A stretch of DNA of 64,000 nucleotides from Leptasterias polaris. Its lineage: Eukaryota > Echinodermata > Asteroidea > Forcipulatida > Asteriidae. A program made the translations under genes and the position numbers. Location of the stretch: positions 2,192,501 through 2,256,500 of the forward strand of contig JAZGTN010000054.1 of assembly GCA_037783415.1 (NCBI GenBank). The letters are read 5' to 3'. Positions 38,014 through 52,195 of this stretch are shown here, one piece after another; positions within the stretch are counted from its first letter, which is position 1; the number at the start of each line of letters is the position of its first letter. The notes below the pieces were generated by a model. The model worked only from the letters and a program-made list of their open reading frames with translations, ran no database searches and was not told where the DNA came from.

Positions 38014-40113
38014 GCGCTGAGATTAATTCTTTACTAAGAAACATGGGTGTACTGAACAAACTGGTTGATTCTGAGCGAATTCTGAGACGAAAAAAATTCA
38101 AACCCCTCAGAATGCGCTGAAATTAATTCTTTACTAAGAAACATGGGTGTACTGAACAAACTGGTTGATTCTGAGCGTATTCTGAGACGAAAAAAATTCA
38201 AACCCCTCAAAACGCGCTGAGATTAATTCTTTACTAAGAAACATGGGTGTACTGAACAAACTGGTTGATTCTGAGCGTATTCTGAGACGAAAAAAATTCA
38301 AACCCCTCACAACGCGCTGAGATTAATTCTTTACTAAGAAACATGGGTGTACTGAACAAACTGGTTGATTCTGAGCGTATTCTGAGACGAAAAAAATTCA
38401 AACCCCTCAAAATGCGCTGAGATTAATTCTTTACTAAGAAACAAGGGTGTACTGAACAAACTGGTTGATTCTTAGCGTATTCTGAGACGAAAAAAATTCA
38501 AACCCCTCAAAACGCGCTGAGATTAATTCTTTACTAAGAAACATGGGTGTACTGAACAAACTGGTTGATTCTGAGCGAATTCTGAGACGAAAAAAATTCA
38601 AACCCCTCAGAATGCGCTGAAATTAATTCTTTACTAAGAAACATGGGTGTACTGAACAAACTGGTTGATTCTGAGCGTATTCTGAGACGAAAAAAATTCA
38701 AACCCCTCAGAATGCGCTGAGATTAATTCTTTACTAAGAAACATGGGTGTACTGAACAAACTGGTTGATTCTGAGCGTATTCTGAGACGAAAAAAATTCA
38801 AACCCCTCAAAATGCGCTGAGATTAATTCTTTACTAAGAAACAAGGGTGTACTGAACAAACTGGTTGATTCTTAGCGTATTCTGAGACGAAAAAAATTCA
38901 AACCCCTCAAAACGCGCTGAGATTAATTCTTTACTAAGAAACATGGGTGTACTGAACAAACTGGTTGATTCTGAGCGTATTCTGAGACGAAAAAAATTCA
39001 AACCCCTCAAAATGCGCTGAGATTAATTCTTTACTAAGAAACAAGGGTGTACTGAACAAACTGGTTGATTCTTAGCGTATTCTGAGACGAAAAAAATTCA
39101 AACCCCTCAAAACGCGCTGAGATTAATTCTTTACTAAGAAACATGGGTGTACTGAACAAACTGGTTGATTCTGAGCGAATTCTGAGACGAAAAAAATTCA
39201 AACCCCTCAGAATGCGCTGAAATTAATTCTTTACTAAGAAACATGGGTGTACTGAACAAACTGGTTGATTCTGAGCGTATTCTGAGACGAAAAAAATTCA
39301 AACCCCTCAAAACGCGCTGAGATTAATTCTTTACTAAGAAACATGGGTGTACTGAACAAACTGGTTGATTCTGAGCGTATTCTGAGACGAAAAAAATTCA
39401 AACCCCTCACAACGCGCTGAGATTAATTCTTTACTAAGAAACATGGGTGTACTGAACAAACTGGTTGATTCTGAGCGTATTCTGAGACGAAAAAAATTCA
39501 AACCCCTCAAAATGCGCTGAGATTAATTCTTTACTAAGAAACAAGGGTGTACTGAACAAACTGGTTGATTCTTAGCGTATTCTGAGACGAAAAAAATTCA
39601 AACCCCTCAAAACGCGCTGAGATTAATTCTTTACTAAGAAACATGGGTGTACTGAACAAACTGGTTGATTCTGAGCGAATTCTGAGACGAAAAAAATTCA
39701 AACCCCTCAGAATGCGCTGAAATTAATTCTTTACTAAGAAACATGGGTGTACTGAACAAACTGGTTGATTCTGAGCGTATTCTGAGACGAAAAAAATTCA
39801 AACCCCTCAGAATGCGCTGAGATTAATTCTTTACTAAGAAACATGGGTGTACTGAACAAACTGGTTGATTCTGAGCGTATTCTGAGACGAAAAAAATTCA
39901 AACCCCTCAAAACGCGCTGAGATTAATTCTTTACTAAGAAACATGTGTGTACTGAACAAACTGGTTGATTCTGAGCGTATTCTGAGACGAAAAAAATTCA
40001 AACCCCTCAAAATGCGCTGAGATTAATTCTTTACTAAGAAACAAGGGTGTACTGAACAAACTGGTTGATTCTGAGCGTATTCTGAGACGAAAAAAATTCA
40101 AACCCCTCAAAAC
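38014..40113 (+). repeat. E'-G-B-O series after the cassette, copy 2
   Basis: Parallel to 25514-27713 but 100 bp shorter: the E and J of copy 1 are replaced by one E' monomer at 38714. The hybrid combines the E body with the AAAAT ending of J, as expected from unequal exchange in register by one monomer. Confidence 0.87.
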
Positions 40114-43100
40114 GCGCTGAGATTAATTCTTTACTAAGAAACATGGGTGTACTGAACAAACTGGTTGATTCTGAGCGAATTCTGAGACGAAAAAAATTCA
40201 AACCCCTCAGAATGCACTGAAATTAATTCTTTACTAAGAAACATGGGTGTACTGAACAAACTGGTTGATTCTGAGCGTATTCTGAGACGAAAAAAATTCA
40301 AACCCCTCAGAATGCGCAGAGATTAATTCTTTACTAAGAAACATGGGTGTACTGAACAAACTGGTTGATTCTGAGCGAATTCTGAGACGAAAAAAATTCA
40401 AACCCCTCAGAATGCGCTGAGATTAATTCTTTACTAAGAAACATGGGTGTACTGAACAAACTGGTTGATTCTGAGCGTATTCTGAGACGAAAAAAATTCA
40501 AACCCCTCAAAATGCGCTGAGATTAATTCTTTACTAAGAAACAAGGGTGTACTGAACAAACTGGTTGATTCTTAGCGTATTCTGAGACGAAAAAAATTCA
40601 AACCCCTCAAAACGCGCTGAGATTAATTCTTTACTAAGAAACATGGGTGTACTGAACAAACTGGTTGATTCTGAGCGAATTCTGAGACGAAAAAAATTCA
40701 AACCCCTCAGAATGCACTGAAATTAATTCTTTACTAAGAAACATGGGTGTACTGAACAAACTGGTTGATTCTGAGCGTATTCTGAGACGAAAAAAATTCA
40801 AACCCCTCAGATTGCGCAGAGATTAATTCTTTACTAAGAAACAAGGGTGTACTGAACAAACTGGTTGATTCTTAGCGTATTCTGAGACGAAAAAAATTCA
40901 AACCCCTCAAAACGCGCTGAGATTAATTCTTTACTAAGAAACATGGGTGTACTGAACAAACTGGTTGATTCTGAGCGAATTCTGAGACGAAAAAAATTCA
41001 AACCCCTCAAAACGCGCTGAGATTAATTCTTTACTAAGAAACATGTGTGTACTGAACAAACTGGTTGATTCTGAGCGAATTCTGAGACGAAAAAAATTCA
41101 AACCCCTCAGAATGCACTGAAATTAATTCTTTACTAAGAAACATGGGTGTACTGAACAAACTGGTTGATTCTGAGCGTATTCTGAGACGAAAAAAATTCA
41201 AACCCCTCAAAACGCGCTGAGATTAATTCTTTACTAAGAAACATGGGTGTACTGAACAAACTGGTTGATTCTGAGCGTATTCTGAGACGAAAAAAATTCA
41301 AACCCCTCACAACGCGCTGAGATTAATTCTTTACTAAGAAACATGGGTGTACTGAACAAACTGGTTGATTCTGAGCGTATTCTGAGACGAAAAAAATTCA
41401 AACCCCTCAAAATGCGCTGAGATTAATTCTTTACTAAGAAACAAGGGTGTACTGAACAAACTGGTTGATTCTTAGCGTATTCTGAGACGAAAAAAATTCA
41501 AACCCCTCAAAACGCGCTGAGATTAATTCTTTACTAAGAAACATGGGTGTACTGAACAAACTGGTTGATTCTGAGCGAATTCTGAGACGAAAAAAATTCA
41601 AACCCCTCAGAATGCGCTGAAATTAATTCTTTACTAAGAAACATGGGTGTACTGAACAAACTGGTTGATTCTGAGCGTATTCTGAGACGAAAAAAATTCA
41701 AACCCCTCAGAATGCGCTGAGATTAATTCTTTACTAAGAAACATGGGTGTACTGAACAAACTGGTTGATTCTGAGCGTATTCTGAGACGAAAAAAATTCA
41801 AACCCCTCAAAACGCGCTGAGATTAATTCTTTACTAAGAAACATGTGTGTACTGAACAAACTGGTTGATTCTGAGCGTATTCTGAGACGAAAAAAATTCA
41901 AACCCCTCAAAATGCGCTGAGATTAATTCTTTACTAAGAAACAAGGGTGTACTGAACAAACTGGTTGATTCTTAGCGTATTCTGAGACGAAAAAAATTCA
42001 AACCCCTCAAAACGCGCTGAGATTAATTCTTTACTAAGAAACATGGGTGTACTGAACAAACTGGTTGATTCTGAGCGAATTCTGAGACGAAAAAAATTCA
42101 AACCCCTCAGAATGCACTGAAATTAATTCTTTACTAAGAAACATGGGTGTACTGAACAAACTGGTTGATTCTGAGCGTATTCTGAGACGAAAAAAATTCA
42201 AACCCCTCAGAATGCGCAGAGATTAATTCTTTACTAAGAAACATGGGTGTACTGAACAAACTGGTTGATTCTGAGCGAATTCTGAGACGAAAAAAATTCA
42301 AACCCCTCAGAATGCGCTGAGATTAATTCTTTACTAAGAAACATGGGTGTACTGAACAAACTGGTTGATTCTGAGCGTATTCTGAGACGAAAAAAATTCA
42401 AACCCCTCAAAATGCGCTGAGATTAATTCTTTACTAAGAAACAAGGGTGTACTGAACAAACTGGTTGATTCTTAGCGTATTCTGAGACGAAAAAAATTCA
42501 AACCCCTCAAAACGCGCTGAGATTAATTCTTTACTAAGAAACATGGGTGTACTGAACAAACTGGTTGATTCTGAGCGAATTCTGAGACGAAAAAAATTCA
42601 AACCCCTCAGAATGCACTGAAATTAATTCTTTACTAAGAAACATGGGTGTACTGAACAAACTGGTTGATTCTGAGCGTATTCTGAGACGAAAAAAATTCA
42701 AACCCCTCAGATTGCGCAGAGATTAATTCTTTACTAAGAAACAAGGGTGTACTGAACAAACTGGTTGATTCTTAGCGTATTCTGAGACGAAAAAAATTCA
42801 AACCCCTCAAAACGCGCTGAGATTAATTCTTTACTAAGAAACATGGGTGTACTGAACAAACTGGTTGATTCTGAGCGAATTCTGAGACGAAAAAAATTCA
42901 AACCCCTCAAAACGCGCTGAGATTAATTCTTTACTAAGAAACATGTGTGTACTGAACAAACTGGTTGATTCTGAGCGAATTCTGAGACGAAAAAAATTCA
43001 AACCCCTCAGAATGCACTGAAATTAATTCTTTACTAAGAAACATGGGTGTACTGAACAAACTGGTTGATTCTGAGCGTATTCTGAGACGAAAAAAATTCA

Positions 43101-44913
43101 AACCCCTCAGAATGCGCAGAGATTAATTCTTTACTAAGAAACATGGGTGTACTGAACAAACTGGTTGATTCTGAGCGTATTCTGAGACGAAAAAAATTCA
43201 AACCCCTCAAAACGCGCTGAGATTAATTCTTTACTAAGAAACATGTGTGTACTGAACAAACTGGTTGATTCTGAGCGTATTCTGAGACGAAAAAAATTCA
43301 AACCCCTCAAAATGCGCTGAGATTAATTCTTTACTAAGAAACAAGGGTGTACTGAACAAACTGGTTGATTCTTAGCGTATTCTGAGACGAAAAAAATTCA
43401 AACCCCTCAAAACGCGCTGAGATTAATTCTTTACTAAGAAACATGGGTGTACTGAACAAACTGGTTGATTCTGAGCGAATTCTGAGACGAAAAAAATTCA
43501 AACCCCTCAGAATGCACTGAAATTAATTCTTTACTAAGAAACATGGGTGTACTGAACAAACTGGTTGATTCTGAGCGTATTCTGAGACGAAAAAAATTCA
43601 AACCCCTCAGAATGCGCAGAGATTAATTCTTTACTAAGAAACATGGGTGTACTGAACAAACTGGTTGATTCTGAGCGAATTCTGAGACGAAAAAAATTCA
43701 AACCCCTCAGAATGCGCTGAGATTAATTCTTTACTAAGAAACATGGGTGTACTGAACAAACTGGTTGATTCTGAGCGTATTCTGAGACGAAAAAAATTCA
43801 AACCCCTCAAAATGCGCTGAGATTAATTCTTTACTAAGAAACAAGGGTGTACTGAACAAACTGGTTGATTCTTAGCGTATTCTGAGACGAAAAAAATTCA
43901 AACCCCTCAAAACGCGCTGAGATTAATTCTTTACTAAGAAACATGGGTGTACTGAACAAACTGGTTGATTCTGAGCGAATTCTGAGACGAAAAAAATTCA
44001 AACCCCTCAGAATGCACTGAAATTAATTCTTTACTAAGAAACATGGGTGTACTGAACAAACTGGTTGATTCTGAGCGTATTCTGAGACGAAAAAAATTCA
44101 AACCCCTCAGATTGCGCAGAGATTAATTCTTTACTAAGAAACAAGGGTGTACTGAACAAACTGGTTGATTCTTAGCGTATTCTGAGACGAAAAAAATTCA
44201 AACCCCTCAAAACGCGCTGAGATTAATTCTTTACTAAGAAACATGGGTGTACTGAACAAACTGGTTGATTCTGAGCGAATTCTGAGACGAAAAAAATTCA
44301 AACCCCTCAAAACGCGCTGAGATTAATTCTTTACTAAGAAACATGTGTGTACTGAACAAACTGGTTGATTCTGAGCGAATTCTGAGACGAAAAAAATTCA
44401 AACCCCTCAGAATGCACTGAAATTAATTCTTTACTAAGAAACATGGGTGTACTGAACAAACTGGTTGATTCTGAGCGTATTCTGAGACGAAAAAAATTCA
44501 AACCCCTCAGAATGCGCAGAGATTAATTCTTTACTAAGAAACATGGGTGTACTGAACAAACTGGTTGATTCTGAGCGTATTCTGAGACGAAAAAAATTCA
44601 AACCCCTCAAAATGCGCTGAGATTAATTCTTTACTAAGAAACAAGGGTGTACTGAACAAACTGGTTGATTCTTAGCGTATTCTGAGACGAAAAAAATTCA
44701 AACCCCTCAAAACGCGCTGAGATTAATTCTTTACTAAGAAACATGGGTGTACTGAACAAACTGGTTGATTCTGAGCGAATTCTGAGACGAAAAAAATTCA
44801 AACCCCTCAGAATGCGCTGAAATTAATTCTTTACTAAGAAACATGGGTGTACTGAACAAACTGGTTGATTCTGAGCGTATTCTGAGACGAACAAAATTCA
44901 AACCCCTCAAAAC
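40114..44913 (+). repeat. 1.9/1.4/1.5-kb HOR series, copy 2
   Basis: Units begin at 40114, 42014 and 43414 with the same heads and tails as at 27714, 29614 and 31014. The last O monomer (44814) has AACAAAATTC in the A-tract (C at 44892), which its counterpart at 32414 lacks. Confidence 0.9.
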
Positions 44914-46013
44914 GCGCTGAGATTAATTCTTTACTAAGAAACATGGTTGTACTGAGCAAACTGGTTGATTCTGAGCGTATTCTGAGACGAAAAAAATTCA
45001 AACCCCTCACAACGCGCTGAGATTAATTCTTTACTAAGAAACATGGGTGTACTGAACAAACTGGTTGATTCTGAGCGAATTCTGAGACGAAAAAAATTCA
45101 AACCCCTCAGAATGCACTGAAATTAATTCTTTACTAAGAAACATGGGTGTACTGAACAAACTGGTTGATTCTGAGCGTATTCTGAGACGAAAAAAATTCA
45201 AACCCCTCAGATTGCGCAGAGATTAATTCTTTACTAAGAAACATGGGTGTACTGAACAAACTGGTTGATTCTGAGCGAATTCTGAGACGAAAAAAATTCA
45301 AACCCCTCAGAATGCGCTGAGATTAATTCTTTACTAAGAAACATGGGTGTACTGAACAAACTGGTTGATTCTGAGCGTATTCTGAGACGAAAAAAATTCA
45401 AACCCCTCAAAACGCGCTGAGATTAATTCTTTACTAAGAAACATGGTTGTACTGAACAAACTGGTTGATTCTGAGCGTATTCTGAGACGAAAAAAATTCA
45501 AACCCCTCAAAACGCGCTGAGATTAATTCTTTACTAAGAAACATGGTTGTACTGAACAAACTGGTTGATTCTGAGCGTATTCTGAGACGAAAAAAATTCA
45601 AACCCCTCAAAACGCGCTGAGATTAATTCTTTACTAAGAAACATGGGTGTACTGAACAAACTGGTTGATTCTGAGCGTATTCTGAGACGAAAAAAATTCA
45701 AACCCCTCAAAACGCGCTGAGATTAATTCTTTACTAAGAAACATGGGTGTACTGAACAAACTGGTTGATTCTGAGCGTATTCTGAGACGAAAAAAATTCA
45801 AACCCCTCAAAACGCGCTGAGATTAATTCTTTACTAAGAAACATGGGTGTACTGAACAAACTGGTTGATTCTGAGCGTATTCTGAGACGAAAAAAATTCA
45901 AACCCCTCAAAATGCGCTGAGATTAATTCTTTACTAAGAAACAAGGGTGTACTGAACAAACTGGTTGATTCTTAGCGTATTCTGAGACGAAAAAAATTCA
46001 AACCCCTCAAAAC
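44914..46013 (+). repeat. Cassette A-to-G, copy 9
   Basis: Full 11-monomer order, counterpart of 32514 at offset 12,400. Confidence 0.92.
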
Positions 46014-47113
46014 GCGCTGAGATTAATTCTTTACTAAGAAACATGGGTGTACTGAACAAACTGGTTGATTCTGAGCGAATTCTGAGACGAAAAAAATTCA
46101 AACCCCTCAGAATGCGCTGAAATTAATTCTTTACTAAGAAACATGGGTGTACTGAACAAACTGGTTGATTCTGAGCGTATTCTGAGACGAAAAAAATTCA
46201 AACCCCTCAAAACGCGCTGAGATTAATTCTTTACTAAGAAACATGGGTGTACTGAACAAACTGGTTGATTCTGAGCGTATTCTGAGACGAAAAAAATTCA
46301 AACCCCTCACAACGCGCTGAGATTAATTCTTTACTAAGAAACATGGGTGTACTGAACAAACTGGTTGATTCTGAGCGTATTCTGAGACGAAAAAAATTCA
46401 AACCCCTCAAAATGCGCTGAGATTAATTCTTTACTAAGAAACAAGGGTGTACTGAACAAACTGGTTGATTCTTAGCGTATTCTGAGACGAAAAAAATTCA
46501 AACCCCTCAAAACGCGCTGAGATTAATTCTTTACTAAGAAACATGGGTGTACTGAACAAACTGGTTGATTCTGAGCGAATTCTGAGACGAAAAAAATTCA
46601 AACCCCTCAGAATGCGCTGAAATTAATTCTTTACTAAGAAACATGGGTGTACTGAACAAACTGGTTGATTCTGAGCGTATTCTGAGACGAAAAAAATTCA
46701 AACCCCTCAGAATGCGCTGAGATTAATTCTTTACTAAGAAACATGGGTGTACTGAACAAACTGGTTGATTCTGAGCGTATTCTGAGACGAAAAAAATTCA
46801 AACCCCTCAAAACGCGCTGAGATTAATTCTTTACTAAGAAACATGTGTGTACTGAACAAACTGGTTGATTCTGAGCGTATTCTGAGACGAAAAAAATTCA
46901 AACCCCTCAAAAGGCGCTGAGATTAATTCTTTACTAAGAAACAAGGGTGTACTGAACAAACTGGTTGATTCTTAGCGTATTCTGAGACGAAAAAAATTCA
47001 AACCCCTCAAAACGCGCTGAGATTAATTCTTTACTAAGAAACATGGGTGTACTGAACAAACTGGTTGATTCTGAGCGAATTCTGAGACGAAAAAAATTCA
47101 AACCCCTCAGAAT
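46014..47113 (+). repeat. Tail of the 12.3-kb segment, copy 2
   Basis: B O P E' G B O E J(AAAAG) G B, matching 33614-34713. Confidence 0.85.
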
Positions 47114-48213
47114 GCACTGAAATTAATTCTTTACTAAGAAACATGGGTGTACTGAACAAACTGGTTGATTCTGAGCGTATTCTGAGACGAAAAAAATTCA
47201 AACCCCTCAGAATGCGCAGAGATTAATTCTTTACTAAGAAACATGGGTGTACTGAACAAACTGGTTGATTCTGAGCGAATTCTGAGACGAAAAAAATTCA
47301 AACCCCTCAAAACGCGCTGAGATTAATTCTTTACTAAGAAACATGGGTGTACTGAACAAACTGGTTGATTCTGAGCGAATTCTGAGACGAAAAAAATTCA
47401 AACCCCTCAGAATGCACTGAAATTAATTCTTTACTAAGAAACATGGGTGTACTGAACAAACTGGTTGATTCTGAGCGTATTCTGAGACGAAAAAAATTCA
47501 AACCCCTCAGATTGCGCAGAGATTAATTCTTTACTAAGAAACAAGGGTGTACTGAACAAACTGGTTGATTCTTAGCGTATTCTGAGACGAAAAAAATTCA
47601 AACCCCTCAAAACGCGCTGAGATTAATTCTTTACTAAGAAACATGGGTGTACTGAACAAACTGGTTGATTCTGAGCGAATTCTGAGACGAAAAAAATTCA
47701 AACCCCTCAAAACGCGCTGAGATTAATTCTTTACTAAGAAACATGTGTGTACTGAACAAACTGGTTGATTCTGAGCGAATTCTGAGACGAAAAAAATTCA
47801 AACCCCTCAGAATGCACTGAAATTAATTCTTTACTAAGAAACATGGGTGTACTGAACAAACTGGTTGATTCTGAGCGTATTCTGAGACGAAAAAAATTCA
47901 AACCCCTCAGAATGCGCAGAGATTAATTCTTTACTAAGAAACATGGGTGTACTGAACAAACTGGTTGATTCTGAGCGTATTCTGAGACGAAAAAAATTCA
48001 AACCCCTCAAAACGCGCTGAGATTAATTCTTTACTAAGAAACATGTGTGTACTGAACAAACTGGTTGATTCTGAGCGTATTCTGAGACGAAAAAAATTCA
48101 AACCCCTCAAAATGCGCTGAGATTAATTCTTTACTAAGAAACAAGGGTGTACTGAACAAACTGGTTGATTCTTAGCGTATTCTGAGACGAAAAAAATTCA
48201 AACCCCTCAAAAC
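47014..48213 (+). repeat. Shortened 1.4-kb type unit (1.2 kb)
   Basis: B C' D B C K H I C' D' J G. Compared with the unit at 29614, E' and G after D are missing. D at 47214 ends AAAAC, the ending normally carried by G, so the 200-bp loss joined D to the end of G. Confidence 0.85.
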
Positions 48214-49712
48214 GCGCTGAGATTAATTCTTTACTAAGAAACATGGGTGTACTGAACAAACTGGTTGATTCTGAGCGAATTCTGAGACGAAAAAAATTCA
48301 AACCCCTCAGAATGCACTGAAATTAATTCTTTACTAAGAAACATGGGTGTACTGAACAAACTGGTTGATTCTGAGCGTATTCTGAGACGAAAAAAATTCA
48401 AACCCCTCAGAATGCGCAGAGATTAATTCTTTACTAAGAAACATGGGTGTACTGAACAAACTGGTTGATTCTGAGCGAATTCTGAGACGAAAAAAATTCA
48501 AACCCCTCAGAATGCGCTGAGATTAATTCTTTACTAAGAAACATGGGTGTACTGAACAAACTGGTTGATTCGAGCGTATTCTGAGACGAAAAAAATTCAA
48601 ACCCCTCAAAATGCGCTGAGATTAATTCTTTACTAAGAAACAAGGGTGTACTGAACAAACTGGTTGATTCTTAGCGTATTCTGAGACGAAAAAAATTCAA
48701 ACCCCTCAAAACGCGCTGAGATTAATTCTTTACTAAGAAACATGGGTGTACTGAACAAACTGGTTGATTCTGAGCGAATTCTGAGACGAAAAAAATTCAA
48801 ACCCCTCAGAATGCACTGAAATTAATTCTTTACTAAGAAACATGGGTGTACTGAACAAACTGGTTGATTCTGAGCGTATTCTGAGACGAAAAAAATTCAA
48901 ACCCCTCAGATTGCGCAGAGATTAATTCTTTACTAAGAAACAAGGGTGTACTGAACAAACTGGTTGATTCTTAGCGTATTCTGAGACGAAAAAAATTCAA
49001 ACCCCTCAAAACGCGCTGAGATTAATTCTTTACTAAGAAACATGGGTGTACTGAACAAACTGGTTGATTCTGAGCGAATTCTGAGACGAAAAAAATTCAA
49101 ACCCCTCAAAACGCGCTGAGATTAATTCTTTACTAAGAAACATGTGTGTACTGAACAAACTGGTTGATTCTGAGCGAATTCTGAGACGAAAAAAATTCAA
49201 ACCCCTCAGAATGCACTGAAATTAATTCTTTACTAAGAAACATGGGTGTACTGAACAAACTGGTTGATTCTGAGCGTATTCTGAGACGAAAAAAATTCAA
49301 ACCCCTCAGAATGCGCAGAGATTAATTCTTTACTAAGAAACATGGGTGTACTGAACAAACTGGTTGATTCTGAGCGTATTCTGAGACGAAAAAAATTCAA
49401 ACCCCTCAAAATGCGCTGAGATTAATTCTTTACTAAGAAACAAGGGTGTACTGAACAAACTGGTTGATTCTTAGCGTATTCTGAGACGAAAAAAATTCAA
49501 ACCCCTCAAAACGCGCTGAGATTAATTCTTTACTAAGAAACATGGGTGTACTGAACAAACTGGTTGATTCTGAGCGAATTCTGAGACGAAAAAAATTCAA
49601 ACCCCTCAGAATGCGCTGAAATTAATTCTTTACTAAGAAACATGGGTGTACTGAACAAACTGGTTGATTCTGAGCGTATTCTGAGACGAAAAAAATTCAA
49701 ACCCCTCAAAAC
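48214..49712 (+). repeat. 1.5-kb type unit with a 1-bp deletion (1,499 bp)
   Basis: B C' D E'(99 bp) G B C K H I C' D' G B O, leading into class A at 49713. It is the counterpart of 31014-32513 and 43414-44913. Confidence 0.88.
48514..48612 (+). repeat. 99-bp monomer (1-bp deletion)
   Basis: GATTCGAGCG replaces GATTCTGAGCG around position 59: one T is lost and a new TCGA is formed. It is private to this copy. Confidence 0.95.
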
Positions 49713-50812
49713 GCGCTGAGATTAATTCTTTACTAAGAAACATGGTTGTACTGAGCAAACTGGTTGATTCTGAGCGTATTCTGAGACGAAAAAAATTCAA
49801 ACCCCTCACAACGCGCTGAGATTAATTCTTTACTAAGAAACATGGGTGTACTGAACAAACTGGTTGATTCTGAGCGAATTCTGAGACGAAAAAAATTCAA
49901 ACCCCTCAGAATGCACTGAAATTAATTCTTTACTAAGAAACATGGGTGTACTGAACAAACTGGTTGATTCTGAGCGTATTCTGAAACGAAAAAAATTCAA
50001 ACCCCTCAGATTGCGCAGAGATTAATTCTTTACTAAGAAACATGGGTGTACTGAACAAACTGGTTGATTCTGAGCGAATTCTGAGACGAAAAAAATTCAA
50101 ACCCCTCAGAATGCGCTGAGATTAATTCTTTACTAAGAAACATGGGTGTACTGAACAAACTGGTTGATTCTGAGCGTATTCTGAGACGAAAAAAATTCAA
50201 ACCCCTCAAAACGCGCTGAGATTAATTCTTTACTAAGAAACATGGTTGTACTGAACAAACTGGTTGATTCTGAGCGTATTCTGAGACGAAAAAAATTCAA
50301 ACCCCTCAAAACGCGCTGAGATTAATTCTTTACTAAGAAACATGGTTGTACTGAACAAACTGGTTGATTCTGAGCGTATTCTGAGACGAAAAAAATTCAA
50401 ACCCCTCAAAACGCGCTGAGATTAATTCTTTACTAAGAAACATGGGTGTACTGAACAAACTGGTTGATTCTGAGCGTATTCTGAGACGAAAAAAATTCAA
50501 ACCCCTCAAAACGCGCTGAGATTAATTCTTTACTAAGAAACATGGGTGTACTGAACAAACTGGTTGATTCTGAGCGTATTCTGAGACGAAAAAAATTCAA
50601 ACCCCTCAAAACGCGCTGAGATTAATTCTTTACTAAGAAACATGGGTGTACTGAACAAACTGGTTGATTCTGAGCGTATTCTGAGACGAAAAAAATTCAA
50701 ACCCCTCAAAATGCGCTGAGATTAATTCTTTACTAAGAAACAAGGGTGTACTGAACAAACTGGTTGATTCTTAGCGTATTCTGAGACGAAAAAAATTCAA
50801 ACCCCTCAAAAC
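49713..50812 (+). repeat. Cassette A-to-G, copy 10
   Basis: Full 11-monomer order. The C monomer has CTGAAACG for CTGAGACG at 49982-49989, a private change. Confidence 0.92.
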
Positions 50813-51912
50813 GCGCTGAGATTAATTCTTTACTAAGAAACATGGGTGTACTGAACAAACTGGTTGATTCTGAGCGAATTCTGAGACGAAAAAAATTCAA
50901 ACCCCTCAGAATGCGCTGAAATTAATTCTTTACTAAGAAACATGGGTGTACTGAACAAACTGGTTGATTCTGAGCGTATTCTGAGACGAAAAAAATTCAA
51001 ACCCCTCAAAACGCGCTGAGATTAATTCTTTACTAAGAAACATGGGTGTACTGAACAAACTGGTTGATTCTGAGCGTATTCTGAGACGAAAAAAATTCAA
51101 ACCCCTCACAACGCGCTGAGATTAATTCTTTACTAAGAAACATGGGTGTACTGAACAAACTGGTTGATTCTGAGCGTATTCTGAGACGAAAAAAATTCAA
51201 ACCCCTCAAAATGCGCTGAGATTAATTCTTTACTAAGAAACAAGGGTGTACTGAACAAACTGGTTGATTCTTAGCGTATTCTGAGACGAAAAAAATTCAA
51301 ACCCCTCAAAACGCGCTGAGATTAATTCTTTACTAAGAAACATGGGTGTACTGAACAAACTGGTTGATTCTGAGCGAATTCTGAGACGAAAAAAATTCAA
51401 ACCCCTCAAAATGCGCTGAGATTAATTCTTTACTAAGAAACAAGGGTGTACTGAACAAACTGGTTGATTCTTAGCGTATTCTGAGACGAAAAAAATTCAA
51501 ACCCCTCAAAACGCGCTGAGATTAATTCTTTACTAAGAAACATGGGTGTACTGAACAAACTGGTTGATTCTGAGCGAATTCTGAGACGAAAAAAATTCAA
51601 ACCCCTCAAAACGCGCTGAGATTAATTCTTTACTAAGAAACATGTGTGTACTGAACAAACTGGTTGATTCTGAGCGAATTCTGAGACGAAAAAAATTCAA
51701 ACCCCTCAGAATGCACTGAAATTAATTCTTTACTAAGAAACATGGGTGTACTGAACAAACTGGTTGATTCTGAGCGTATTCTGAGACGAAAAAAATTCAA
51801 ACCCCTCAGAATGCGCAGAGATTAATTCTTTACTAAGAAACATGGGTGTACTGAACAAACTGGTTGATTCTGAGCGTATTCTGAGACGAAAAAAATTCAA
51901 ACCCCTCAGAAT
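50813..51912 (+). repeat. Junction series leading into the 2,613-bp units
   Basis: Order: B O P E' G, a 65A monomer ending AAAAT (51313), G H I C' D'. G H I C' D' at 51413-51912 equals the end of the 2,613-bp unit (54026-54525). The tandem duplication could therefore have been set in register anywhere in that 500 bp. Confidence 0.82.
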
Positions 51913-52112
51913 GCGCAGAGATTAATTCTTTACTAAGAAACATGGGTGTACTGAACAAACTGGTTGATTCTGAGCGAATTCTGAGACGAAAAAAATTCAA
52001 ACCCCTCAGAATGCGCTGAGATTAATTCTTTACTAAGAAACATGGGTGTACTGAACAAACTGGTTGATTCTGAGCGTATTCTGAGACGAAAAAAATTCAA
52101 ACCCCTCAAAAT

Positions 52113-52195
52113 GCGCTGAGAAACAAGGGTGTACTGAACAAACTGGTTGATTCTTAGCGTATTCTGAGACGAAAAAAATTCAAACCCCTCAAAAC
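52113..52195 (+). repeat. 83-bp class G monomer, copy 2
   Basis: The same 17-bp deletion (monomer positions 9-25) as at 20001, inherited by block copying. Confidence 0.95.

Larger units (their letters stand above)
34914..47113 (+). repeat. 12.3-kb segmental duplication, copy 2 (12.2 kb)
   Basis: 122 monomers following the same order as 22414-34713. One monomer is missing: E-J-G at 26214-26513 is matched by a single E' plus G at 38714-38913. Copy 2 shares the GATTATATCT mark (36021-36030) and the G-like monomer with normal 60G (40014). It lacks C at 24435, C at 25892 and A at 27623 of copy 1. It has its own C in the A-tract at 44892. Confidence 0.93.
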
